Assembly: GCA_963738425.1 (NCBI GenBank)
Contig: CAVTWT010000036.1
Coordinates: 103,936 to 167,935, forward strand
Source: CADEEN01 sp963738425
GTDB taxonomy: Bacteria; Pseudomonadota; Gammaproteobacteria; Burkholderiales; Burkholderiaceae_C
Direction: 5' to 3'
DNA: 64,000 bases
The position numbers and the translations under genes are program-made. The stretch's first letter is position 1. Every line of letters begins with the position of its first letter. The notes under the pieces were generated by a model, which was not told where the DNA came from, ran no database searches, and worked only from the letters and a program-made list of their open reading frames with translations. Of the stretch, positions 50,570-58,252 are shown piece by piece.

Positions 50570-51764
50570 TTGATCAGATCCAGCTCGCGCCCGGCTTGAG
50601 CGAACGCCTTGACGGCCGCTTCGAGGTGGTGCCGCTCGTGCACCGCGCTCATCTGCACGCGAATGCGCGCCTGGCCCTTGGGCACCACGGGGAAGAAGAA
50701 GCCGACGACATAGATACCGAGTTCGAGCAGCCGCGCCGCGAGCTGCTGCGCCTTGACCGCGTCATAGAACCATGATCGGCACGATCGGATGCTCGCCGGG
50801 CTTGATGTCGAAGCCGGCCTCGGTGATCGCGTGGCGAAAGAACTTCGTGTTGTCTTCGAGCTTGTCGCGCAGCGCGGTGCTGGATTCGAGCAAGTCGAGA
50901 ACCGCAATCGACGCGCCAGCGATCGCCGGCATCAGCGTGTTCGAGAACAGGTAGGGCCGCGAGCGCTGGCGCAGCAACTCCACCACCTCCTTGCGCGCCG
51001 CGGTGAAGCCGCCCGAGGCGCCGCCCAGGGCCTTGCCGAAGGTGCCGGTGACGATGTCGATCTTGCCGAAGACGTCCGCGGTGCTCGTGCGTGCCGCGCC
51101 CGGTCTTGCCCATGAAGCCGCTGGCGTGGCACTCGTCGATGGCCAGCAGCGCGTCGTAGCGGTCGCACAGCGCGCGCATCGCGTCCAGCTGCGCGATCGT
51201 GCCGTCCATCGAGAACACGCCGTCGGTGAAGACCATCGTGAAGCGCGCGCCTTTGGCCCTGGCCTCCTGCAGGCAGCGCTCGAGGTCGGCCATGTCGTTG
51301 TGTTCGTAGCGCCAGCGCTGGGCCTTGCACAGGCGGATGCCGTCGATGATCGAGGCGTGGTTGAGCGCGTCGCTGATGATCGCGTCCTGCTCACCGAGCA
51401 GCGGCTCGAACAGGCCGCCGTTGGCATCGAAAGCCGCGGCGTAGAGGATGGCGTCTTCGCAGCCGACGAAGCGCGCGATGCGGGCTTCCAGCGTCTTGTG
51501 CAGGTCCTGCGTGCCGCAGATGAAGCGCACGCTGCTCATGCCATAGCCATGCGTGCGCAGCGCCTCGTGCGCAGCCTCGATGACCTTCGGGTGCGACGAC
51601 AGGCCGAGGTAGTTGTTGGCGCACAGGTTGATGACCTCGCGGCCCTCGGTCGTTCTGATAGTCGCACCCTGCGGCGTCGTGATCACGCGCTCGCTCTTGT
51701 ACAGGCCGGCGGCACGCAAACCGTCAAGTTCGTTTTGCAGATGGGTGAAGAAGGCTGTGCTCAT
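50566..51764 (-). pseudogene. kbl: Glycine C-acetyltransferase (2-amino-3-ketobutyrate CoA ligase), two frameshifts
   Basis: A PLP-dependent alpha-oxoamine synthase that cleaves 2-amino-3-oxobutyrate with CoA to glycine and acetyl-CoA. The N-terminal part reads MSTAFFTHLQNELDGLRAAGLYKSERVI, INLCANNYLGLSSHP, FDANGGLFEPLL, NHASIIDGIRLCKA and AIDECHASGFMGKTGRGTHEH. An extra base at 51075-51076 shifts. The middle is DVFGKIDIVTGTFGKALGGASGGF (PLP Lys) to HPIVPIM. An extra base at 50770-50771 shifts again. The end is YDAVKAQQLAARLLELGIYVVGFFFPVVPKGQARIRVQMSA to 50566. It is about 399 aa, normal. It overlaps the dehydrogenase start. Confidence 0.92.
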
Positions 51765-51799
51765 GGCAGTACACTCGGTTCGTTGATTTCCAGTATATC

Positions 51800-51811
51800 G
51801 AACAAACGTTC
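51800..51811. promoter_or_regulatory. Possible operator between kbl and the cupin regulator
   Basis: GAAC-AAAC-GTTC (51800-51811), a perfect inverted repeat of four plus four, placed in the 48-base gap between the divergent kbl and XRE-cupin starts. It touches the regulator's ATG (51813). It would suit control of both genes by the cupin regulator; this is inference. Confidence 0.4.
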
Positions 51812-51812
51812 A

Positions 51813-52412
51813 ATGGCAACTCGAAAGACCACGACCCCACGCTCGCCACTTCGGCCGCAACCGCCGCGCGTTGGTGCTGCGCTGGCCGCATTGCGCGAGC
51901 AGCGCGGCCTGTCGCTGGACGAAGTGTCGCGCCAAGCGGGTGTCTCCAAGTCGATGTTGTCGCAGATCGAACGCGGCCAGGCCAACCCGACCGTGGCGGT
52001 GGTGTGGCGGCTGGCCACAGCATTCGGCGTGCCGCTGGGCGAACTGCTGGGCGAAGCCAAGCCGCCCGAGCCGCTGCTGGCCACTGTGCCGGCGCACGCG
52101 ACGCCGCTGCTGGCCAGCCCGGACGGCAAATGCGAACTGCGCATCCTGGGCCCCATCGATCTGGCCGGGCGCTTCGAGTGGTACCAGCTCAGCGTGCAGC
52201 CCGGCGGTGCGCTCGACTCGCGCGCGCACGAACCCGGGTCGCGCGAGCACCTGACGGTGCATGCCGGCACACTCGAAGTGCATGCTGGCGCCGAGAGCGC
52301 GCGTCTGCGTGCGGGAGAGACGGCGCGCTACGCCGTCGATGTACCGCACCGCATCCACAACCCAGGTAAGTCCGCGGCGCAGGCCCTGCTCGTCGTCATC
52401 CACGCGGCGTGA
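51813..52412 (+). CDS. XRE-family regulator with cupin domain, 199 aa
   Basis: An HTH_3 plus cupin_2 regulator. The N-terminal basic tail MATRKTTTPRSPLRPQPP leads to an XRE helix-turn-helix at about 28-82 (ALREQRGLSLDEVSRQAGVSKSMLSQIERGQANPTVAVVWRLATAFGVPLGELL). The C-terminal cupin is at about 125-195 (FEWYQLSVQPGGALDSRAHEPGSREHLTVHAGTLEVHAG, ETARYAVDVPHRIHNPG). This family usually senses a small amino-acid-like ligand. Divergence from kbl-threonine dehydrogenase suggests it controls threonine or glycine use. Confidence 0.9.
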   Translation: MATRKTTTPRSPLRPQPPRVGAALAALREQRGLSLDEVSRQAGVSKSMLSQIERGQANPTVAVVWRLATAFGVPLGELLGEAKPPEPLLATVPAHATPLLASPDGKCELRILGPIDLAGRFEWYQLSVQPGGALDSRAHEPGSREHLTVHAGTLEVHAGAESARLRAGETARYAVDVPHRIHNPGKSAAQALLVVIHAA

Positions 52413-52452
52413 TGGCCGTGGCTGGAAGGTGAATATTCCCCCTTAAGGGTGA

Positions 52453-53793
52453 ATGACAACGCGCCCCTCGCAGTGCGACGATGCACGCGCGATGAAGCTC
52501 GACGACACACCTGCCCGCGCACTCTCGGCCGATCCGGCCGAGCGCCTGGTCGATGCGATCGATCTGCCGATTGGCCGGTGGGGACGTTCGGGCTTGTCGA
52601 GCGATGATGCGACGCTGCTGTTCTGCAACGGGCCCTACGTGCGCTGGGCCGGCCGGCCGAGCGAGGAGCTGGTGGGCTGCACGCTGTCCGAACTTTATGG
52701 CGCCGCGGCGTGGGCCGCAGCGAGCGAAGCCTTTGCCGCCGCCTTCAACGGCCGCACCGTCAGCTACGAGCGCCACCTCACGCACCAGGGTGCGGCCTCG
52801 CGCTGGGCGCGCGTGCAGGTCTTCCCCGACCGCAATGCGCAAGGCGAGGTCGAAGCGGTCTACACGATCGCCTTCGACATCCACCAGGACGTGATCGAAC
52901 GCGAGCAATTGCTCGAAGCACGGCAGCGCCTGAACCGATTCACCGAACACATCCCGTACCCGCTGACCTATGTTGATCGCGAGTACAAGCTGCGCTTCGT
53001 CAACCTGGCCTATCAGCAAGCAGTCAGCATGCCGGCCGCGGCCTTGATCGGCCGGCCGATCGGCGAGGTGCGCGGCGCCGCTCGCTGGGCCGAGCATCAG
53101 CCCTACTTCGACCGAGCGCTGGCCGGCGAGTCGGTGCAGTACACGCGCCTGGTGCCGGGCCCGCAGAACTCGCCGCAGGGTGCGCGCTGGATGCGCACGA
53201 GCTACGTGCCCGACCTCGACGATGGCGGCGGCGCAGTGCAGGGTGTCTACACCGTGACCATCGACGTGCACGAGCTGACCGAGGTGCAACAACGCCTGGC
53301 ACGCACCGCAGAGCGCGACGCGCTCACCGACGCGCTCTCCCGCCGCACGATGATGGAGCGGCTGGACACCGCGGCTGCAGCCTGCACCACGCAGCCGGTG
53401 GCGCTGTTCTTCATCGACCTCGATGGCTTCAAGGCCCTCAACGATGCGCATGGCCACGCCGCTGGTGACGTGCTGCTGGTCTCGCTGGCGCAGGCGCTGC
53501 AGCAAGCGGTGCGGCTCGACGATGCGGTGGGCCGCTTTGGCGGTGACGAGTTCCTCGTGCTGGCCACCGTGCGCGATGCGGCGGGCGCCGCGGCGCTGGC
53601 CACGCACCTGCTGGAGGCCGTTCGCGCCTGCGCGGCACAGTGCAGCGGGGCCGCTGGCGTATCGGCCAGCATCGGCTACGCGCTGGCGCCGCAGGATGCG
53701 ACGCAGGCGCTGCGGCTGCTTCAACTGGCGGACACGGCCATGTACGAGGCCAAGCGCGCGGGCAAGGACCGCGTGATGCACTGCAAGGGCTGA
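52453..53793 (+). CDS. PAS-PAS-GGDEF diguanylate cyclase, 446 aa
   Basis: A soluble diguanylate cyclase. PAS 1 is at about 35-145 (LSSDDATLLFCNGPYVRWAGRPSEELVGCTLSELYG, FPDRNAQGEVEAVYTIAFDI). PAS 2 is at about 155-280 (HIPYPLTYVDREYKLRFVNLAYQQAV). The GGDEF domain at about 290-440 has DALTDALSRRTMMERL, FFIDLDGFKALNDAHGHAAGDVLL and an intact FGGDEF. No EAL domain is present. The start was chosen as ATG at 52453; an ATG at 52492 is also possible. Convergent with the YihY-type gene. Confidence 0.9.
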   Translation: MTTRPSQCDDARAMKLDDTPARALSADPAERLVDAIDLPIGRWGRSGLSSDDATLLFCNGPYVRWAGRPSEELVGCTLSELYGAAAWAAASEAFAAAFNGRTVSYERHLTHQGAASRWARVQVFPDRNAQGEVEAVYTIAFDIHQDVIEREQLLEARQRLNRFTEHIPYPLTYVDREYKLRFVNLAYQQAVSMPAAALIGRPIGEVRGAARWAEHQPYFDRALAGESVQYTRLVPGPQNSPQGARWMRTSYVPDLDDGGGAVQGVYTVTIDVHELTEVQQRLARTAERDALTDALSRRTMMERLDTAAAACTTQPVALFFIDLDGFKALNDAHGHAAGDVLLVSLAQALQQAVRLDDAVGRFGGDEFLVLATVRDAAGAAALATHLLEAVRACAAQCSGAAGVSASIGYALAPQDATQALRLLQLADTAMYEAKRAGKDRVMHCKG

Positions 53794-53806
53794 AAGCCGC
53801 AGCCGA

Positions 53807-55027
53807 TCAGATCAGATCGGCGACGGTCAATCGTTCCAGCCCGGTGCGTTCGCGAAACGCCCGTGTTGCCGGCGTCGATTCGAGCAGCAGCGCGTTGATC
53901 AGCGCGCGCGCCGGCGTCGTTGCCGGATCGGCCAGAAGCACGAGGCGCTGGCCGCCCTCTTCGTCCAGACGCGCCACCCAATCCATCGCCGCCAGTGCAT
54001 CGACCACCGGTTCGACTTGCAGCGGATCGGTGCCCAGGGAGGCCGCCAGGTCGTGCAGGGCCAGACCGCGCGCGCTGCCGCTCTTTGCGCGCGCCAATGT
54101 GCCGATCACCGACAGCGACAGCGCAAAGCGATGCCCCGGCGCCGTCGGCATGCGCGCGATGCGCATCGACAGGCTCGGCGCATAGGCCGCGATCACGGCG
54201 CCCCAGAGCACGATCAGCCAGCCGACATAGATCCACAGCAGCAGGATCGGCACGGCGGCAAAGGCGCCATAGACCGCCGAGATCGTCGGTATGGTGCCGA
54301 CGTACCAGGCGAGCAGGCGCTTGGCGACTTCGATGCCGATGGCCACGAAGACACCGCCGGCCAGCGCATGGCGCCACCGCACATGCGTGTGCGGCACGTA
54401 GTGGTACAGGGCGGCCATGCCAAGCGCCAACAGGGCGAACTCGATCACGTTGAGCAGCATGGCCACGCCGCCGGGCAGCGTGCCGACAATGCCCTGGCTG
54501 GCCGTCAGCACCCACGATGTCAGCGACAGGCTGATGCCGAGCAGCAAGGGGCCGAGGGTCAGCGCGCCCCAATAGACGAGCACGCGCTTGGCGATCGGCC
54601 GCGGCCGGCGCACGCGCCAGATGGCGTTGAGCGCGCGGTCGATCGTCAGCATCAAGGCCAGCGCCGTGATGACCAGCAGGCCCAGGCCGACGCCGCCCAG
54701 CCGCGCCGCCTTGGCAGCAAACTGCGTCAGCGCCGACAGCACCGGCTTGGCAATGCCATCGGGCACCAGCGCCTGCAGGAAGTACTTCTCCAACGCCGTC
54801 TGAAAGCTCGCGAACATCGGGAAGGCGCTGAACACGGCCAGCATCACCGTCATCAGCGGCACGAGGGCGATCAGCGTCGTGAAGGTCAGGCTGCTCGCGG
54901 TCAAGCCGAGCCGGTCTTCGCGGAAACGCTCACGCAGCGTGCGTGCGGTGTCGAGCCAGGGCCAGCGCTGCAGCGTTTCGACGAGCTCGTTGGCGCGGCT
55001 GCGCCATTGCGAAAGGACCAGGGTCAT
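53807..55027 (-). CDS. YihY/virulence factor BrkB family membrane protein, 406 aa
   Basis: A YihY family inner-membrane protein (formerly RNase BN annotation) of unclear function. Marks are DRLGLTASSLTFTTLIALVPLMTVMLAVFSAFP, KPVLSALTQFAAKAARLGGVGLGLLVITALALMLTIDRALNAIWRVRRPR, KRVLVYWGALTLGPLLLGISLSL, HTHVRWRHALAGGVFVAIGIEVAKRLLAWYVG and YGAFAAVPILLLWIYVGWLIVLWGAVI. There are six helices. A C-terminal winged-helix-like tail (about 330-400) is also usual. The ATG at 55027 was chosen (55033/55036 possible). Divergent from DUF2069. Confidence 0.92.
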   Translation of the reverse strand: MTLVLSQWRSRANELVETLQRWPWLDTARTLRERFREDRLGLTASSLTFTTLIALVPLMTVMLAVFSAFPMFASFQTALEKYFLQALVPDGIAKPVLSALTQFAAKAARLGGVGLGLLVITALALMLTIDRALNAIWRVRRPRPIAKRVLVYWGALTLGPLLLGISLSLTSWVLTASQGIVGTLPGGVAMLLNVIEFALLALGMAALYHYVPHTHVRWRHALAGGVFVAIGIEVAKRLLAWYVGTIPTISAVYGAFAAVPILLLWIYVGWLIVLWGAVIAAYAPSLSMRIARMPTAPGHRFALSLSVIGTLARAKSGSARGLALHDLAASLGTDPLQVEPVVDALAAMDWVARLDEEGGQRLVLLADPATTPARALINALLLESTPATRAFRERTGLERLTVADLI

Positions 55028-55051
55028 GGACATCATCCTATGATGCCAGCG

Positions 55052-55423
55052 ATGAGTTCTGCTGCCGTTTCCGCCGCGCCAGATGGGGTGCTGCTGCGCA
55101 CGCGCGCTGTAGCCCTGGGAAGCCTGCTCGCGCTGATCGCGCTCGGCCTGGCCTGGGAGCTGTGGCTCGCGCCGACCGGCGGGCGCACCTGGGCGCTCAA
55201 GGTGCTGCCGCTGGCCTTTGCCGTCGTCGGCCTGCTGCAGTTCCGCATGTTCACGCACCGCTGGCTGAGCTTGTTGGTGTGGTTGTACGTGGCCGAAGGC
55301 CTGGTGCGCGGCGTCACCGAGCGCGGCCCGTCGATGACGTTGGCGTGGCTGCAAGTGGCGCTGTGCCTGGTGTTGTTCGCGGCCTGTTCGATGCATGTGC
55401 GGTGGAGGCTGAGAAAGAGATGA
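55052..55423 (+). CDS. DUF2069 membrane protein, 123 aa
   Basis: A DUF2069 inner-membrane protein of unknown function, with four helices: RAVALGSLLALIALGLAWELWLAP, ALKVLPLAFAVVGLLQ, RWLSLLVWLYVAEGLVRGV and WLQVALCLVLFAACSMHV. It starts with ATG at 55052; in-frame ATGs at 55040 and 55043 exist, but they leave only a dozen bases to the divergent gene. Its stop overlaps the next start (ATGA). Confidence 0.85.
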   Translation: MSSAAVSAAPDGVLLRTRAVALGSLLALIALGLAWELWLAPTGGRTWALKVLPLAFAVVGLLQFRMFTHRWLSLLVWLYVAEGLVRGVTERGPSMTLAWLQVALCLVLFAACSMHVRWRLRKR

Positions 55424-56826
55424 CAGTGGCGTTGGTGGAATCGCTGCGCACTGCCGTCGGCGACGCGCACGTGCTGACGGAAGGTGATCGATCAGCCTGG
55501 GAACTCGACTGGCGCAAGCGTTGGCGCGGCAAGGCGCTCGCCGTCGTGCGGCCCGGCACCACCGATGAGGTGGCCGCTGTGGTGCGCGCCTGTGCGGCGC
55601 ACGGCGCGGCGCTCGTGCCGCAAGGCGGCAACACCGGGCTCGTCGGCGGCGGCGTGCCGGATGCGAGCGGCACGCAGGTGCTGCTGTCGCTGTCGCGCCT
55701 GAACCGCATCCGCGAACTCGACCGCGCCAACCTCACGCTGACCGTCGAAGCCGGTTGCGTGCTGCAGACCGTGCAGCAATCGGCCGACGACGCCGGCCTG
55801 CTGTTCCCGTTGTCGCTGGCCGCCGAAGGCAGCTGCACGATCGGCGGCAATCTGGCCACCAATGCCGGCGGCACCCAGGTGCTGCGCTATGGAAATGCAC
55901 GCGCGCTGTGCCTGGGCCTCGAAGTGGTCACCGCGTCGGGTGACGTCTGGCATGGCCTGTCGGGCTTGCGCAAGGACAACACCGGCTACGACCTGCGCGA
56001 CCTCTTCATCGGCAGCGAAGGCACGCTCGGCATCATCACCGCAGCCACGCTGGCGCTGCACGCCAAACCCGCAGCGACGATGACGGCCATGGCCTCGTGC
56101 GCATCGCTGGCCGATTGCGTCGCGCTGCTCGGCATGGCGCAACAGCAGCTGGCGGCCGGGCTCACCGGCTTCGAAGCGATGAATGGATTCTCGCTGTCAC
56201 TCGTCGCCAAACACATGCCGCAACTGCGCCAGCCGCTTCCCGCCGCACCGTGGACCGTGCTGCTCGAACTCTCCGACAACGAGAGCGAGGCCCACGCCCG
56301 CGAACGCTTCGAAGGTGTGCTCGGTCAGGCGCTCGAGCGCGGCATCATCGGCGACGCTGCGGTTGCCGAGAGCGTGGCGCAGTCGCACACGATGTGGCAT
56401 CTGCGCGAGTCGATCCCGCTGGCGCAGGCCGAAGAGGGCCTGAACATCAAACACGACATCGCGCTGCCGGTATCGCGCATCCCGGCGTTCTGCGAGGCCA
56501 CGCAAGTGGCACTCGAGCGCGCCGTGGCCGGCGTGCGCCTCGTCAATTTCGGCCACCTGGGCGACGGCAACCTGCACTACAACGTGCAGGCCCCGGTCGG
56601 TGTCGACGCTGCCACGTTCCTGGCCGAGCGCGAGCACGAGATCAATCACATCGTCTATGACGCCGTCGCGGCGCACGGCGGCTCGATCTCGGCCGAGCAT
56701 GGCGTCGGTGTCTTGAAGCGCGAGGAACTGGTGCAATACAAGGACGCGACGGCGCTGGCGTTGATGCGTGCCGTCAAGCAGGCACTCGATCCTCGCGGGT
56801 TGATGAATCCCGGACGAGTCCTCTAG
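55420..56826 (+). CDS. FAD-linked oxidase, D-2-hydroxyacid dehydrogenase type, 468 aa
   Basis: An FAD-binding oxidoreductase of the VAO/GlcD class (D-lactate or D-2-hydroxyglutarate dehydrogenase-like). FAD-binding part: AVVRPGTTDEVAAVVRACAAHGAALVPQGGNTGLVGGGVPDASG, LTLTVEAGCVLQTVQ, AEGSCTIGGNLATNAGGTQVLRYGNAR. Substrate part: LRKDNTGYDLRDLFIGSEGTLGIITAATLALH, MWHLRESIPLAQA and VNFGHLGDGNLHYNVQAP, with a metal-type site and final SAEHGVGVLKR...PRGLMNPGRVL. It starts with ATG at 55420 overlapping DUF2069. The substrate is not determined. Confidence 0.92.
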   Translation: MTVALVESLRTAVGDAHVLTEGDRSAWELDWRKRWRGKALAVVRPGTTDEVAAVVRACAAHGAALVPQGGNTGLVGGGVPDASGTQVLLSLSRLNRIRELDRANLTLTVEAGCVLQTVQQSADDAGLLFPLSLAAEGSCTIGGNLATNAGGTQVLRYGNARALCLGLEVVTASGDVWHGLSGLRKDNTGYDLRDLFIGSEGTLGIITAATLALHAKPAATMTAMASCASLADCVALLGMAQQQLAAGLTGFEAMNGFSLSLVAKHMPQLRQPLPAAPWTVLLELSDNESEAHARERFEGVLGQALERGIIGDAAVAESVAQSHTMWHLRESIPLAQAEEGLNIKHDIALPVSRIPAFCEATQVALERAVAGVRLVNFGHLGDGNLHYNVQAPVGVDAATFLAEREHEINHIVYDAVAAHGGSISAEHGVGVLKREELVQYKDATALALMRAVKQALDPRGLMNPGRVL

Positions 56827-57019
56827 ACCTCCTCGATTCGCTGGCTCCTGCGTTACTGCTCACCAGTCGCAAGGCGACGGCTGTTCGTGTTCGTGGTGGC
56901 GAAGAACCACCGGCCCGACCGGCTCAATCGGCTTGACGGCGGAGCGGCGACCGCGCGATTTCTTGTACTCCAGCATGAGCGCGGGCGCCGCGCCGCCCTC
57001 GGGCCATGCGCAAACCAGC

Positions 57020-57463
57020 CTACTGCAGCGTGTCCTTGAACACCGCCGGCACTGGCAACGGGTGCACGTCGATGCCCTCTTCCTGCAGGGCTTCGCGCTC
57101 TGCCGCGCTGGCCTGGCCACGGATTGCGCGCTCTTGCGCTTCGCCATAGTGGATGCGGCGCGCTTCGTCTGCGAAACGCTCGCCGACGTCTTCGGTGTTG
57201 GCCATCACGTGGCGCACGACTTGCAGCCATCGGGCCTGCATCGTCGCGCTCTCGTCTGCCGGCGCGGGCGGAGTGGGCGCGGCAGGCTCCTGCGCACCCG
57301 AGAGATTGAGCCGCGGCGCGCTCGGCAGCCGCACGATGACCTTGTCGGCGCACAGCGGGCATTCGATCAGACCGCGGCCGTTCTGATCCAGAAAGTCGTC
57401 GTCGCCGGCAAACCAGCCTTCGAAGCGGTGGCCGCTCTGGCAACGAAGGTCGATGACTTTCAT
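57020..57463 (-). CDS. DUF1178 family protein, 147 aa
   Basis: A DUF1178 small protein of unknown function, common in Burkholderiales. It starts with ATG at 57463 (MKVIDLRCQSGHRFEGWFAGDDDFLDQNGRGLIECPLCADKVIVRLPSAPRL). The CxxxH...CPLC wording is like a zinc ribbon. The C-terminal part is helical (WLQVVRHVMANTEDVGERFADEARRIHYGEAQERAIRGQASAAEREALQEEGIDVHPLPVP). A longer upstream open frame has no family character. It follows the NUDIX gene in the same direction. Confidence 0.9.
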   Translation of the reverse strand: MKVIDLRCQSGHRFEGWFAGDDDFLDQNGRGLIECPLCADKVIVRLPSAPRLNLSGAQEPAAPTPPAPADESATMQARWLQVVRHVMANTEDVGERFADEARRIHYGEAQERAIRGQASAAEREALQEEGIDVHPLPVPAVFKDTLQ

Positions 57464-57564
57464 CGCGTTGCTGCCGGGCCGCCCCAAGGCGACGCGGTTC
57501 CCCTCGGGGGACGCGAACGCAGTGAGCTCGGGGTCATCATCCTTCAATGGTAGCGATGCGGCAA

Positions 57565-58149
57565 CTACGGCGCTGGCTGCCACACCAGTGGCCACAACCC
57601 GGCGCGGTACTTTTGCAGCCACAGCAGGCAGATCAGCGTCTTCGCGTCGGTGATGCCGCCGCTGGCGCACAGGGCGTCAACCTCGGCTTCGCTGTGGATC
57701 ACGATCTCGAGGAACTCTTCGTCATCGAGCTTGGCCGCACCTCGTGTCAGGCCGCGCGCGAACCAGATCTCGATGCGCTCGTTGGAGTAGGCGATGGCGT
57801 TGTGCAGCAGGCCGGCCCGCGCCCACTCGCGGGCGACGTAGCCGGTTTCTTCTTCGAGCTCGCGCACGCCGCAGACGAAGGGCGCTTCATCGCCGTCGAT
57901 CTTGCCGGCGGGGAACTCGAGCATGACGCGGCCCATCGGATAGCGGTACTGGCGCTCCATGACGAGGCGGCCGTCGTCCAGGATGGGCACCACGACCACG
58001 GCGCCGTTGTGCACGATGTATTCGCGCGTGGCTTGCGCGCCGTCGGGCAGCGCCACGGTATCGAGCCGCACGTCGAGGAAGCGGCCTTGCCAGACCTGTT
58101 CGCTGGCGACCGTCACCTCGCGCAAATGCGCGTCTTTGTTGTCACTCAA
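57565..58149 (-). CDS. NUDIX hydrolase, ADP-ribose pyrophosphatase type, 194 aa
   Basis: An ADP-ribose pyrophosphatase-like NUDIX enzyme (hydrolyses ADP-ribose or related sugars). The NUDIX box is complete: G-KIDGD-E-APFVCGV-RELEEETGY, matching GX5EX7REUXEEXGU. Upstream strands are YIVHNGAVVVVPILDDGRLVMERQYRYPMGRVMLEFPAGKI, the ADPRase wording. It usually lies downstream of nuoN in Burkholderiales, as here (with a dispersed repeat between). It may be co-transcribed with nuo. Confidence 0.93.
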   Translation of the reverse strand: MSDNKDAHLREVTVASEQVWQGRFLDVRLDTVALPDGAQATREYIVHNGAVVVVPILDDGRLVMERQYRYPMGRVMLEFPAGKIDGDEAPFVCGVRELEEETGYVAREWARAGLLHNAIAYSNERIEIWFARGLTRGAAKLDDEEFLEIVIHSEAEVDALCASGGITDAKTLICLLWLQKYRAGLWPLVWQPAP

Positions 58150-58165
58150 GTCGCGTCACGCTCTT

Positions 58166-58252
58166 CCAAGCGAACGCCGCGGATCCGGCTCTGCCGGGCC
58201 GCTGGCGTTGCCCCCTTGAGGGGGAAGCGCCGCAGGCGCTTCGGGGGTGGGT
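58166..58252. repeat. Dispersed intergenic repeat, copy 2 (CCCCCTTGAGGGGG type)
   Basis: The reverse complement of 39033-39119, differing at only a few positions. It runs ccaagcgaacgccgcggatccggct to gcgcttcgggggtgggtca. It touches the nuoN stop codon and contains the cccccttgaggggg hairpin, which could act as a terminator for nuo or the NUDIX gene. Confidence 0.8.

Noticed and set aside
56827..57019. Minus-strand frame ending at 56860 (…ALMLEYKKSRGRRSAVKPI…) as a small gene
   Set aside because: It has no convincing start or ribosome site outside the DUF1178 gene and no family likeness. It might be a decayed tail, but support is too weak.
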